Part shown: one piece after another, positions 10,460 through 19,145 of the stretch
How positions within the stretch are numbered: the stretch's first letter is position 1
Layout of the letters: the number at the start of each line of letters is the position of its first letter
Assembly (NCBI GenBank): GCA_030604735.1
Contig: JAUVVG010000019.1
Location: forward strand, 1-64,000
Source of the DNA: Azoarcus sp.
Lineage (GTDB): Bacteria; Pseudomonadota; Gammaproteobacteria; Burkholderiales; Rhodocyclaceae
DNA: 64,000 nt
Direction: 5' to 3'
Program-made: the position numbers and the translations under genes
Notes under the pieces: generated by a model
What the model was told of the DNA's origin: nothing
Database searches by the model: none
What the model saw: the letters and a program-made list of their open reading frames with translations, nothing else

Positions 10460-11527
10460 TCAACGTTCGTCGAAGCTGATCACGACTTTCTCGGTCAGCG
10501 GGTGAGCCTGGCAGGTCAACACATAACCCGCATCGACATCCGGCTGTTCGAGGGTGTAGTTCTTGTCCATCCGGACCTTGCCTTCCAGCACCTTGGCGCG
10601 GCAGGTGCAGCACACCCCACCCTTGCAGGAGTACGGCAGGTCCAGCCCAGCCCGCAGCGCCACATCCAGGATGGAAGGATCCTCGGCGCGGAACTCCATC
10701 TCGCGCTTCAGGCCGTCAACGATCACGGTGATCTGCGCCTGCGCCGCATCGCCCGGCTCGACATGGTGGGCCGGCCCGTTGTCCGGCACCCCGAAACGCT
10801 CGAGATGGATGCGCTCGGCCGACACGCCGGCCGCAAGCAGACCAGCCTCGACCTCGTCTATCATCGCACCCGGACCGCAGATGAAAGCCGCGTCGATATC
10901 GCCGGCCGGCACCAGCGTGTCGAGAAAACTCGCGACCCGAGCCTGATCCAGCCGGCCATTGAACAGTGCGATGTCCTGCTCCTCGCGCGAGAAGACGTTG
11001 TACAGCGCGAAGCGGGACAGATAACGATTCTTCAGGTCTTCCAGCGCCTCGGCGAACATCACGCTCGCCTGGCGGCGGTTGCCGTAGATCAGTGTGAAAC
11101 GACTCCTGGGCTCCGCCCGCAGCGTGGTCTTGATCAGCGACAGGATGGGTGTGATCCCGCTGCCGGCGGCGAAGGCGACATAATGATTCTCGTGGGCCGG
11201 ATCCAGCGGGGTGTGGAAGCGGCCCTCCGGGGTCATCACCTCGATCAGGTCACCGACCCGGATCGATTCGTTGGCCCAGGTCGAGAACCGCCCGCCCGGA
11301 ATCTTCTTGATCGCGACCCGCAGCTCGCCGTCGTCTACCCCGGCGCAAATCGAATAGGAACGACGCAACTCCTCACCCCCGACCGCCAGCTTGAGGTTCA
11401 GGTGCTGGCCCTGCACGAAACGGTAGTCATCGGCCAGTTCGGCCGGCACGTCGAAACGCAGGCTGACCGCATCCGCGGTCTCGCGCCTGACCTCGGTGAT
11501 CCTGAGGGGATGGAATCGGGGCGTCAT
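10460..11527 (-). CDS. paaE: Phenylacetyl-CoA 1,2-epoxidase reductase subunit
   Basis: Reductase of the multicomponent phenylacetyl-CoA epoxidase; it passes electrons from NAD(P)H to the diiron PaaA subunit. The 355-residue protein has an N-terminal ferredoxin-NADP reductase-like half: FAD-binding RRSYSICAG, then an NAD(P) domain beginning FAAGSGITPILS. A C-terminal plant-type [2Fe-2S] domain has the cysteines of SCKGGVCCTCRAKV and LTCQAHP. GGAGACA precedes the ATG. It is the last of the paaABCDE genes and lies 30 bp downstream of paaD. Confidence 0.95.
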   Translation of the reverse strand: MTPRFHPLRITEVRRETADAVSLRFDVPAELADDYRFVQGQHLNLKLAVGGEELRRSYSICAGVDDGELRVAIKKIPGGRFSTWANESIRVGDLIEVMTPEGRFHTPLDPAHENHYVAFAAGSGITPILSLIKTTLRAEPRSRFTLIYGNRRQASVMFAEALEDLKNRYLSRFALYNVFSREEQDIALFNGRLDQARVASFLDTLVPAGDIDAAFICGPGAMIDEVEAGLLAAGVSAERIHLERFGVPDNGPAHHVEPGDAAQAQITVIVDGLKREMEFRAEDPSILDVALRAGLDLPYSCKGGVCCTCRAKVLEGKVRMDKNYTLEQPDVDAGYVLTCQAHPLTEKVVISFDER

Positions 11528-11557
11528 CTATTGTCTCCAAGGCCGCTTCGGGGCGGC

Positions 11558-12184
11558 TCAAATCGGTTTGAAGTATTCGAAGGGTTCGAGACAGCTCTTG
11601 CACCGGTAGGTCGCCTTGCAGGCGGTCGAACCGAACTCGGACAAGCGCTCGGTGTCGGTGGAAGCGCAGCGAGGACAGGCGAGCTGGCGCCGCATGAAGC
11701 GAACCGGCTGCGCGGCATTCGCGGCCCGCTCACCGGGCGGCACGATGCCATAGGCGCGCAGCTTGTCGCGCGCATCGGCGGTGATCCAGTCGGTCGTCCA
11801 TGCCGGCGACAAGCGGGTCTCGACCTCGACCCGCAGCGCACCCGCGTCGAGGAGGGCGGTGCGAATGCTGTCGGCGATCACCTCGGTGGCTGGGCAGCCG
11901 GAATAGGTCGGGGTCACGATCACCCGCAGTCCCTGACGCCCTGCGGCGTCCCCGGATCCCAGCGCGTTCTTTCGAGCTTTGTGCCCCACAGGGTGGGCGC
12001 CGGCATGCGCCTCGCACCCGACCGTCGCGCCCACTTCCTCGTGCGCCTCGACCGCGCCGGCTTCATCGACCTCGCCGATCTCGTCGATCTCACGGACGAT
12101 GCCGAGCTCGGTGACCGAAATCACCGGAATCTCCGGGTCCGGCACCGCCTCGAGTACCTTCCAGGCCTGCTCACGGGTCAGCAT
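11558..12184 (-). CDS. paaD: PaaD, epoxidase-associated DUF59 protein with an internal insertion
   Basis: PaaD is needed for phenylacetyl-CoA epoxidase maturation, probably in iron-centre assembly. The 208-residue product has the MIP18/DUF59 core (PDPEIPVISVTELG, then TPTYSGCPATEV and AWTTDWIT) and a C-terminal zinc ribbon (CPRC, then CKSC). Relatives known to me are about 160-175 residues. The excess is one block, roughly residues 34-85, between LGIVREI and LRVIVTP. The block is acidic at first, then basic. The ATG at 12184 follows AAGGAGGGGG. An open frame extends 48 codons upstream into the paaC-paaD spacer but is not needed. Whether the inserted protein is active is unknown; the conserved parts are intact. 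Confidence 0.9.
   Translation of the reverse strand: MLTREQAWKVLEAVPDPEIPVISVTELGIVREIDEIGEVDEAGAVEAHEEVGATVGCEAHAGAHPVGHKARKNALGSGDAAGRQGLRVIVTPTYSGCPATEVIADSIRTALLDAGALRVEVETRLSPAWTTDWITADARDKLRAYGIVPPGERAANAAQPVRFMRRQLACPRCASTDTERLSEFGSTACKATYRCKSCLEPFEYFKPI
11930..12085 (-). other. In-frame insertion within paaD
   Basis: About 52 codons that interrupt the conserved PaaD fold between the second strand and the TPTYSGCPAT motif. The DNA keeps the frame, has no stop, and encodes an acidic stretch (DEIGEVDEAGAVEAHEE) followed by a basic one (GHKARKNALGSGD). Boundaries are estimated from remembered family sequence, not from an alignment. Confidence 0.6.
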
Positions 12185-12329
12185 CGCCCCCCTCCTTCGC
12201 AGCCGGGCGCTCGATAGTCGCGCGAGCCATCGTTCGACACCTTGTCCCAGCAATTCCGCAGCCGGCCAACGGTCGAAGGCGTCCGGGCCGTTGATGACGA
12301 AGGGAGTGAGCGCCTGGCCAAGATGCACC

Positions 12330-13088
12330 TCACCACCGAGCGCCTGGATAAGTGCGCTGCATGATCTGCATGGTCGCGAGCAGATGGCCCATGTGCTCGG
12401 AATGGCGGCCGAACTTGCCGAACGACTTGAACGGCGTACGCGCCGGCACGGTCAGCGTGGCCTCGTTCAGCACCGGCACGACCTGCGCCTCCCAGTCTGC
12501 CTCCAGCGACGGCCAGGCCGGACCGATGCCGGCAGCCACCACTTTGTCGTCGCTCGGCGCAGGCGCGAACAGTTCGGCGGTATAAGGCCACAGGTAGTCC
12601 AGCGCGACCTGCGACCGACGGTGGGATTCCGCAGTGCCATCACCGAGCCGGATCACCCAGTCGCCGGCATGTTGCTGATGGTAGCGCGCTTCCTTCAGGC
12701 TCTTCGCCGCGATCGCGGCCAGCTCGGCATCGGTCGAGCCGGACAATCTCGCCCACAACAGCACCTGGAAACTGCTGAACAGGAAATTGCGGACCACGGT
12801 GCGGGCGAAATCCTCGTTAGGGAGCTCGCACAGGGTCAGGTTGCGGTAATGCGCTTCGGTACGCAGAAAGGCGAGCTGATCCTCGTCTCGACCGGCGCCC
12901 TCGAGCTGGCCGGCATGGGTCAGCAGCATGCGCGCCTGTCCGATCAGGTCCAGCGCCATGTTGGCCAGCGCCATGTCTTCTTCCAGCACCGGCGCATGGC
13001 CGCACCACTCGGACAGCCTCTGCCCGAGAATCAGCGCGTTGTCGCCGATGCGCAGCACGTATTCGGTATGTTCCTGTTTCGATGCCAT
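12330..13088 (-). CDS. paaC: Phenylacetyl-CoA 1,2-epoxidase structural subunit PaaC
   Basis: Ferritin-like structural partner of PaaA in the epoxidase. The protein has 252 residues, opens KQEHTEYVLRIGDNALILGQ, contains EDMALANMALDLIGQARM and KEARYHQQHAGDWVIRLGDG, and ends ...YPGARW as the family does. GGAGAAG precedes the ATG at 13088. An upstream alternative start lacks support. paaB is 87 bp upstream. The 145-bp spacer to paaD is unusually long for this operon. Confidence 0.95.
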   Translation of the reverse strand: MASKQEHTEYVLRIGDNALILGQRLSEWCGHAPVLEEDMALANMALDLIGQARMLLTHAGQLEGAGRDEDQLAFLRTEAHYRNLTLCELPNEDFARTVVRNFLFSSFQVLLWARLSGSTDAELAAIAAKSLKEARYHQQHAGDWVIRLGDGTAESHRRSQVALDYLWPYTAELFAPAPSDDKVVAAGIGPAWPSLEADWEAQVVPVLNEATLTVPARTPFKSFGKFGRHSEHMGHLLATMQIMQRTYPGARW

Positions 13089-13175
13089 CGATCTTCTCCG
13101 ATCCTTCTCCGGGCCCGCGCCGCCTGACCAGCTACCCCCTCCCGGGGCGGTCATTCCGTCAAGCGGTGCAGCACC

Positions 13176-13463
13176 TTACATGTGGTTCACTTCATCCGGC
13201 AGCTTGTAAAAAGTCGGGTGACGATAAATCTTGTCCTCGGCCGGATCGAACAGTTCGGGCTTGGCGTCCGGGTCTGATGCGACGATGTCGGACGCCTTCA
13301 CCACCCAGATGCTCACGCCTTCCATGCGGCGGGTATAGACGTCGCGCGCGACCTGCAAGGCCATCCTGGGGTCAGGGGCGTGCACGCTGCCGCAGTGCTT
13401 GTGATCGAGTCCGTTGCGGCTGCGGATGAAGACTTCCCACAGCGGCCATTCCTTCCGTTCCAT
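13176..13463 (-). CDS. paaB: Phenylacetyl-CoA 1,2-epoxidase subunit PaaB
   Basis: Small structural subunit that links epoxidase protomers. The 95-residue protein shows the family opening EWPLWEVFIRSRNGLDHKH and the stretch LQVARDVYTRR, and ends near the YRHPTFYKLPDEV motif. I start at the ATG at 13463 because AAGGAG lies 9 nt upstream; two other ATGs at 13469 and 13472 are too close to it. Unlike most genes here it is separated from paaA by about 220 bp of palindrome-rich DNA. Confidence 0.94.
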   Translation of the reverse strand: MERKEWPLWEVFIRSRNGLDHKHCGSVHAPDPRMALQVARDVYTRRMEGVSIWVVKASDIVASDPDAKPELFDPAEDKIYRHPTFYKLPDEVNHM

Positions 13464-13682
13464 ATTCATCATCTCCTTGCCGCCAGCGGCGGCTTTACCT
13501 TCTCTTTGCTTCTCTTTGCCTTCTCAGTGGCAGGCGCGGTTGTCAGCAGCTTCCTTCCCCAAGGGGAAGGACAGGATGGGGATGGGTTAGCAGCGGTGAG
13601 AGAACCCCATCCCCACCCCAGCCCGTCCAATCGCAAACGTCGCTGGCGCGACCTTCCTCTTGAAGGGGAGGGAGAGAAACCC
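13464..13682. repeat. Palindrome-rich, repeat-like spacer between paaA and paaB
   Basis: A 219-bp spacer inside the paa operon. It holds a perfect 8-2-8 palindrome (CCTTCCCC-AA-GGGGAAGG, 13553-13570), a larger inverted repeat pairing TGGGGATGGG with CCCATCCCCA across about 20 bp, and a tandem 10-mer TTCTCTTTGC at 13500-13509 and 13510-13519. This build resembles small dispersed repetitive elements of high-GC proteobacteria. No second copy lies in the window, so the dispersed nature is inferred. Confidence 0.6.
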
Positions 13683-14684
13683 TCAAGCAGCGACTTTCTC
13701 GCGCGCCGCCTGCTTTTCGGCAAACGCCAGTGCCGCCTCCCGCACCCAGGCGCCATCGTCCCAGGCCTTGCGCCGCGCGGCGATGCGGTCGACATTGCAC
13801 TGGCCGTCGCCCTTGACCACGCTCCAGAACTCGTCCCAGTCGATCGCACCGAAGTCGTAGTGGCCGCGCTCGGCGTTCCACTTCAGATCCGGGTCCGGCA
13901 GCGTCACGCCGAGCACCTCGGCCTGCTTGACGGTCGCATCGACGAATTTCTGGCGCAGGTCGTCATTGGAGATGCGCTTGATGCCCCAGCGGGCCGACTC
14001 GACATGGATGCTGTCCTTGTCATGCGGGCCGAACATCATGATCGACGGCCACCACCAGCGGTTCACCGCGTCCTGCACCATCTCGCGCTGCCCGGCCGTA
14101 CCCTTCATCATCTGCAGCAGCGCGTCATATCCCTGGCGCTGATGGAAGGACTCCTCCTTGCACACCCGGATCATCGCGCGCGCATACGGCCCGTAGCTGC
14201 ACTTGCACAGCGGGATCTGGTTCATGATCGCGGCCCCATCGACCAGCCAGCCGATCACGCCGATGTCGGCCCAGTTGAGCGTCGGATAGTTGAAGATCGA
14301 GCTGTACTTCGCCTTGCCCGACAACAGTGCCTCGTAGAGCTCGTCGCGGGACACGCCCAACGTCTCGGCCGCGGCATACAGGTACAGCCCGTGGCCGCCT
14401 TCGTCCTGCACCTTGGCGAGCAGGATGGCCTTGCGCTTCAGGCTGGGCGCCCGGGTGATCCAGTTGCCCTCGGGCAGCATGCCGACGATCTCGGAATGGG
14501 CATGCTGACTGATCTGGCGGATCAGCGTCTTGCGGTATTTTTCCGGCATCCAGTCCTTGGGCTCGATGAATTCGCCCGCATCGATCCTGGCGTTGAACTC
14601 GGCCTCGTAGGCCGGGCTCTCGACTGCGCGCGGGCCGCGCTCGTCTGCGTCTTTCTGGGGAATGTCTAGAGCTTGTGTATACAT
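13683..14684 (-). CDS. paaA: Phenylacetyl-CoA 1,2-epoxidase catalytic subunit
   Basis: Diiron oxygenase subunit that forms the 1,2-epoxide of phenylacetyl-CoA. The 333-residue protein has the ferritin-like ligand motifs [12 protein letters not shown] and [10 protein letters not shown] (E..H and EExxH), and [11 protein letters not shown]-type C-terminal sequence ([20 protein letters not shown]). AAAGGAG precedes the ATG. It follows paaK by about 80 bp and opens the epoxidase gene set paaABCDE. Confidence 0.96.
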   Translation of the reverse strand: MYTQALDIPQKDADERGPRAVESPAYEAEFNARIDAGEFIEPKDWMPEKYRKTLIRQISQHAHSEIVGMLPEGNWITRAPSLKRKAILLAKVQDEGGHGLYLYAAAETLGVSRDELYEALLSGKAKYSSIFNYPTLNWADIGVIGWLVDGAAIMNQIPLCKCSYGPYARAMIRVCKEESFHQRQGYDALLQMMKGTAGQREMVQDAVNRWWWPSIMMFGPHDKDSIHVESARWGIKRISNDDLRQKFVDATVKQAEVLGVTLPDPDLKWNAERGHYDFGAIDWDEFWSVVKGDGQCNVDRIAARRKAWDDGAWVREAALAFAEKQAAREKVAA

Positions 14685-14767
14685 GTCTGCTCCTTTCTCG
14701 CTTGCGACGCGGCGGGCGGGATAGCCCGCCGCGGTGAATATCCTGCCAGCCGGTCGTGCCGGCCCGG

Positions 14768-16090
14768 TCAGCCCCTGGGCCTGCGATCGACCACGCGCTT
14801 GGCCTTGCCGATGGTGACCCGCTCGATGCTGAACGGCTCACCGACCACGACCTTGGCCGACACCCCGATCAGACTCTTGATGTGGTGGGTCAATTCCTTG
14901 GCCAGCGCTTCCTTGTGTTCCGGATGGCGGCCGACGTTGGCCTCCGGATTGATCTCGACCTTGACCGTCAGCGTGTCCATATGGCCCTGCTTGTCGACCT
15001 CGAGCAGATACTGCGGCGCGAGCTTGGGCATCTTGCAGATGAGCTCCTCGATCTGGGTCGGGAACACATTCACGCCACGGATGATCAGCATGTCGTCCGA
15101 ACGGCCGGTGATCTTGGCCATGCGCCGCATGCTGCGCGCGGTCGGTGGCAGCAGCCGGGTCAGGTCGCGGGTGCGATAACGGATCACCGGCATCGCTTCC
15201 TTGGTCAGCGAGGTGAACACCAGTTCGCCCTCGGAACCGTCGGGCAGGACTTCACCGGTGTTCGGGTCGATGATCTCCGGATAAAAGTGATCCTCCCAGA
15301 TCGTCGGACCGTCCTTGGACTCGATGCACTCGTTCGCGACCCCGGGTCCCATCACTTCGGACAAGCCGTAGATGTCGACCGCATCCATGCCGGAGCGCGC
15401 CTCCATCGCATCGCGCATCGCCGGCGTCCACGGCTCGGCGCCGAAGATGCCGATCTTGAGCGAGGTCTGGCGCGGATCGATCCCCATGCGCTCCATCTCA
15501 TCGAGAATGGTCAGCATGTAGGACGGGGTCACCATGATGATGTCGGGACGGAAGTCCTGGATGATCTGGATCTGCTTCTCGGTCTGCCCGCCCGACATCG
15601 GCACCACGGTGCAGCCCAGTTTTTCGGCCCCGTAGTGCGCGCCGAGTCCGCCGGTGAAGAGGCCGTAGCCATAGGCCACGTGCACCATGTCGCCGGCGCG
15701 CCCACCCGAGGCCCGGATCGAACGCGCGACCACGGTCGCCCAGGTATCGATGTCCTTGAGCGTATAACCAACCACGGTCGGCTTGCCGGTGGTGCCGGAC
15801 GAGGCGTGGATACGCGCAACCTTCTCGCGCGGCACCGCGAACAGCCCGAATGGATAGTTGTCGCGCAGGTCGTGCTTGCTGGTGAAGGGAAACTTCGCCA
15901 GATCCTCGAGCGACTTCAGGTCGTCGGGATGCACCCCCTTGGCATCGAAGGCCTGCCGATAGTGCGGCACATTGTCGTAGGCGTGACGCACGCTCCATTT
16001 CAGCCTTTCGAGCTGCAACCCGCGCAACTCGTCCTGGCTGGCCGTCTCGATCGGTTCCAGTTCTCCGGGTAGCGGCTTCTTCGCTGTCAT
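14768..16090 (-). CDS. paaK: Phenylacetate-CoA ligase
   Basis: Activates phenylacetate with ATP and CoA, the entry step of the pathway. The 440-residue adenylate-forming enzyme has the P-loop-like motif [14 protein letters not shown], the core segment [15 protein letters not shown], the hinge region [11 protein letters not shown] and the [21 protein letters not shown] motif. Length matches the family. AGGAGAC precedes the ATG. It lies between paaI and paaA, as in other paaGHIKABCDE clusters. Confidence 0.96.
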   Translation of the reverse strand: MTAKKPLPGELEPIETASQDELRGLQLERLKWSVRHAYDNVPHYRQAFDAKGVHPDDLKSLEDLAKFPFTSKHDLRDNYPFGLFAVPREKVARIHASSGTTGKPTVVGYTLKDIDTWATVVARSIRASGGRAGDMVHVAYGYGLFTGGLGAHYGAEKLGCTVVPMSGGQTEKQIQIIQDFRPDIIMVTPSYMLTILDEMERMGIDPRQTSLKIGIFGAEPWTPAMRDAMEARSGMDAVDIYGLSEVMGPGVANECIESKDGPTIWEDHFYPEIIDPNTGEVLPDGSEGELVFTSLTKEAMPVIRYRTRDLTRLLPPTARSMRRMAKITGRSDDMLIIRGVNVFPTQIEELICKMPKLAPQYLLEVDKQGHMDTLTVKVEINPEANVGRHPEHKEALAKELTHHIKSLIGVSAKVVVGEPFSIERVTIGKAKRVVDRRPRG

Positions 16091-16232
16091 CGTATCGTCT
16101 CCTGCACCTTGTTCGCCGTGTTCATAAACGGGGTCTTGGCGCCCCGATCCTGGTTCTGCTGCGCCCGCGATGCGGGCGCGAAAAAATCCTGTAACCCTAT
16201 ATCCCGTACTACTTCACCTGGCGCCGAACGGG

Positions 16233-16697
16233 TCAGAGTTCGACCACCGCTCTACCCTTCAACCGGTAGGACTTGCCCCGCATCACCGCGATCAGGACGC
16301 CGGCCTGGTTGGTCACGACGATGTCGTAGACCCCGGTACGTCCGGCCGCGAACACTTCCTTCGCCTCGGCGGTCAGCACGTCGCCCGGCTTGCCCGGCGC
16401 CATGAAATCGACGCTGATGCCGGAGGCGACCGTCTGCTCGTTGTAGCTGTTGCATGAAAATGCGAAGGCCGAGTCGGCCAGTGTCGTGATGAAGCCGCCG
16501 TGACAGATCCTGAAGCCGTTCAGCATGTCCTCGCGCACGGTCATCGTCAGTTTCGCGTAGCCCGGTCCGACCGCCACTATCTGCATGCCCAAGCCCTGCG
16601 AGGCCTGGTCATTGGCGAACATGCCGTCACGCACCCGTTCAGCCAGGGTTTGCGGATCCAGCCCGGAAGTGAGGTCGCGAAATCCTGCTTCAGTCAT
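16233..16697 (-). CDS. paaI: Hydroxyphenylacetyl-CoA thioesterase PaaI
   Basis: Hotdog-fold thioesterase thought to release CoA trapped in dead-end phenylacetate intermediates. The 154-residue protein has the CHGGFITTLADSAFAF motif, including the catalytic-helix HGG and the conserved Asp, and ISVDFMAPGKPGDVLTA. I use the ATG at 16697, which follows GGAGCC and overlaps the last bases of paaH, suggesting coupled translation. A longer frame upstream has no family similarity. Confidence 0.93.
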   Translation of the reverse strand: MTEAGFRDLTSGLDPQTLAERVRDGMFANDQASQGLGMQIVAVGPGYAKLTMTVREDMLNGFRICHGGFITTLADSAFAFSCNSYNEQTVASGISVDFMAPGKPGDVLTAEAKEVFAAGRTGVYDIVVTNQAGVLIAVMRGKSYRLKGRAVVEL

Positions 16698-18231
16698 GGA
16701 ATGAGGCTCCGTTGAAATGTTGGCGTTGCAGCAGTGGCGACACCCGATAGCGCTCCTCGCCATAATGCGCCCGAAGGTTCTGCAGCACGGTCACGACGGC
16801 GCGCGCGCCGAGCTGGTCGGCCCAGGCAAGCGGCCCTTTCGGATAGTTGGTCCCGAAACGCATCGCGGTATCGATGTCGGTGGCCGACCCGATACCGGCC
16901 AGCACCGCGTCGGCCGCCTCGTTGGCCAGCATCGCGACGGTACGCATGCCGATCAGGCCGGCGACATCGTCCATGCGAGCGACCGCGAGCCCGGCCTTTT
17001 GCAAGGTTCCGACCACCGCTTCCCAGGCACCCTGGCCGCACTGGTCGGCGCGCGCCAGCGTCAGCCGGGCGGTCTTCTCGAAATCGAGGCACAGGTCGAG
17101 CAGCACGAGGTTGGCCACGCCCTCCTCGCCGGCGCGACGGGTGGCGGTGCGGCCGTCGGTCAGGGCGACCCGGGACGAGCCGATCTCGATCCAGCCGTGG
17201 GCATGACCAACCGCAGCCCCGGTCGCCTCGATCCGACGCACTTCCACGCCACCTGCCTCGAGGCGGCCGATCAAGGGCGCCGCCACCCCCAGATCCCCGA
17301 CCACCGAAACAAGCGCTTCACCGGTACGCGCGGCTTCGACCCGGGCGGCAGGCTTGTCCGCGTCATCGCGATAATCGTAAAAGCCAAGCCCGCTCTTGCG
17401 CCCCAGACGACCGGCCGCTACCAACTCCTGCTGGATCAGGCTGGGCGTGAAGCGCTTGTCACCGAAATAGGCGTCGAATACCGACGCGGTCACCGCGAAG
17501 TTCACATCGTGGCCGATCAGGTCCATCAGCTCGAACGGCCCCATCGGAAAGCCACAGCCGTCGCGCAGCGCGGCATCCAGCGTGGCCGGATCGGCCGCCC
17601 CTTCGGCGAGTACCCGCTGCGCCTCGGCGTAGTAGGGCCGCGCCACCCGGTTCACGATGAAGCCCGGGGTCGATCGTGCGTGCACCGCGACCTTTCCCCA
17701 GGCTTTGGCGGTCGCATGCAGGGTCGCGGCGATCGCCGGGTCGGTGGCGAGCCCCGAGACGATCTCGACCAGCTTCATTCGCGGCGCGGGATTGAAGAAA
17801 TGCTGGCCGGCCAGCCGCTCGGGTCGGGCCAGCGCGGCGCCCATCGCGGTGATCGACAGTGACGACGTATTGGTCGCGAGAATCGCCCCCTCGCCGAGCA
17901 AGCCCTCGAGTTCGGCGAACAGCTTCTGCTTGACCTCGAGATTCTCGACGATGGCTTCGATCGCAAGCGTCGCATCGCTGGCGTCGGACAGCATGGTGAC
18001 ACCGCGCACCCGCGCGATCGCGGCTTCGGCCGCGGCTTCGGTCAGCTTGCCCTTGCCGGCCAGAAAGCGCAGATCCTTGGCGATGCCGGCCCGGCCGCGT
18101 TCGATCGCATCGGAACGGGTGTCGTAGAGATAGACAGGATGACCCGCGACCGCGGCGACCTGGGCGATGCCGCTCCCCATCGCCCCCGCGCCGACAACCA
18201 GCACCTTGGCATCTTGTGCAAGCGCCTGCAT
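16690..18231 (-). CDS. paaH: 3-hydroxyadipyl-CoA dehydrogenase
   Basis: NAD-dependent dehydrogenase for the beta-oxidation half of the phenylacetate pathway. The 513-residue protein starts with a Rossmann fold (VVGAGAMGSGIAQVA), has the catalytic-region motif GQHFFNPAPRMKLVEIV, and two C-terminal 3-hydroxyacyl-CoA dehydrogenase domains (GFIVNRVARPYYAEAQR; FGTNYPKGPLAWAD). Length matches PaaH/PaaC-type enzymes, which are longer than fatty-acid FadB-like dehydrogenases lacking the second domain. It lies 3 bp after paaG. Confidence 0.95.
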   Translation of the reverse strand: MQALAQDAKVLVVGAGAMGSGIAQVAAVAGHPVYLYDTRSDAIERGRAGIAKDLRFLAGKGKLTEAAAEAAIARVRGVTMLSDASDATLAIEAIVENLEVKQKLFAELEGLLGEGAILATNTSSLSITAMGAALARPERLAGQHFFNPAPRMKLVEIVSGLATDPAIAATLHATAKAWGKVAVHARSTPGFIVNRVARPYYAEAQRVLAEGAADPATLDAALRDGCGFPMGPFELMDLIGHDVNFAVTASVFDAYFGDKRFTPSLIQQELVAAGRLGRKSGLGFYDYRDDADKPAARVEAARTGEALVSVVGDLGVAAPLIGRLEAGGVEVRRIEATGAAVGHAHGWIEIGSSRVALTDGRTATRRAGEEGVANLVLLDLCLDFEKTARLTLARADQCGQGAWEAVVGTLQKAGLAVARMDDVAGLIGMRTVAMLANEAADAVLAGIGSATDIDTAMRFGTNYPKGPLAWADQLGARAVVTVLQNLRAHYGEERYRVSPLLQRQHFNGASFHD

Positions 18232-18234
18232 CGA

Positions 18235-19041
18235 TCAATCTCCCTTGAACTGCGGCGCGCGCTTTTCCATGAAGGCCGCCACCCCCTCGCGGTAATCGTT
18301 GGACCTGCCGCAGACGCTCATCAGGGTCCGCTCGAGATCGAGCTGCTGTTCGAAGGTGTGGGTCGAACTCGCCCACAAGGCCTTCTTGGTCTGGGCATAA
18401 CCGAAGGTCGGGCCCTTGGCGAGTTGCCGGGCGAGCTCGGTCACGGTCGGCATCAAGACCTCGTCATCGAGGCACTTCCAGATCAGCCCCCACTGCTCGG
18501 CCTGTTCGGCCGACAGCTTGTCGCCCAGCAGCGCAAGACCCATCGCCCGCGCCGGCCCGACCAGGCGCGGCAGCACCCATGACCCACCGGTGTCGGGAAT
18601 GAGCCCGAGCTTGGCGAAGGACTGGATGAAGCTGGCAGAACGCGCGGCGAACACCAGGTCGCAGGCTAGCGCAATGTTCGCCCCGGCGCCGGCGGCGACA
18701 CCATTGACCGCCGCGATCACCGGCAGCTCCAGGCTGCGCAGCGCCATCACCAAGGGCTTGTAGTTCTTCTCGATCGACTCGCCCAGATCCAGCGGCGCAT
18801 CGGTGGGCGCCACCGCACGGTCGGACAAGTCCTGACCGGCACAGAAACCCCGTCCCGCTCCGGTCAGCACCAACACCCGCACCGACCCGTCGGCACGACC
18901 CGCCTTGACTTCGGCCAATGCCGCGCGCACCTCTTCATGCATCTGGTTGGTGAAACTGTTCAAGCGATCCGGCCGATTCAGCGTCAGCGTCGCGACCGCG
19001 TCCGCCAGCTCGAACCGAATGGTTTCAAAGGTGCCGCTCAT
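18235..19041 (-). CDS. paaG: 1,2-epoxyphenylacetyl-CoA isomerase
   Basis: Crotonase-fold enzyme that turns the epoxide into the oxepin-CoA and also isomerises later enoyl-CoAs. The 268-residue protein has the oxyanion-hole region GRGFCAGQDLSDR, VAAGAGANIALACDLV and the catalytic-region FIQSFAKLGLIPDTGG with its aspartate. GGAGGAG precedes the ATG at 19041. It is the first gene of the leftward paa operon and faces paaN across a 104-bp promoter region. Only one crotonase is present here, so a separate PaaF hydratase must lie elsewhere or its role be shared. Confidence 0.94.
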   Translation of the reverse strand: MSGTFETIRFELADAVATLTLNRPDRLNSFTNQMHEEVRAALAEVKAGRADGSVRVLVLTGAGRGFCAGQDLSDRAVAPTDAPLDLGESIEKNYKPLVMALRSLELPVIAAVNGVAAGAGANIALACDLVFAARSASFIQSFAKLGLIPDTGGSWVLPRLVGPARAMGLALLGDKLSAEQAEQWGLIWKCLDDEVLMPTVTELARQLAKGPTFGYAQTKKALWASSTHTFEQQLDLERTLMSVCGRSNDYREGVAAFMEKRAPQFKGD

Positions 19042-19073
19042 GTCTCCTCCTCCAATCGGGGTGTTTTCGATAT

Positions 19074-19089
19074 TTGACCGACCGGTCAA
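19074..19089. promoter_or_regulatory. Probable TetR-type (PaaR) operator
   Basis: TTGACCGACCGGTCAA is a perfect 7-2-7 inverted repeat in the divergent paaG-paaN region. Its form and sequence resemble operators of acyl-CoA-responsive TetR repressors, and a TetR gene lies in the cluster. Binding by that protein is an inference. Confidence 0.65.
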
Positions 19090-19101
19090 TCAATAGTAAT
19101 C

Positions 19102-19115
19102 TTGACCTAGGTCAA
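19102..19115. promoter_or_regulatory. Second 14-bp palindrome in the paaG-paaN promoter region
   Basis: TTGACCTAGGTCAA is a perfect palindrome 12 bp beyond the first site. It shares the TTGACC/GGTCAA arms but has a shorter centre. It lies about 30 bp upstream of the paaN start codon, so a protein bound here would block transcription of paaN. It may be a second, spacing-variant operator or the site of a different regulator. Confidence 0.55.
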
Positions 19116-19145
19116 AAAACAAGTGTTTTTTTATTGGAGAAGACG

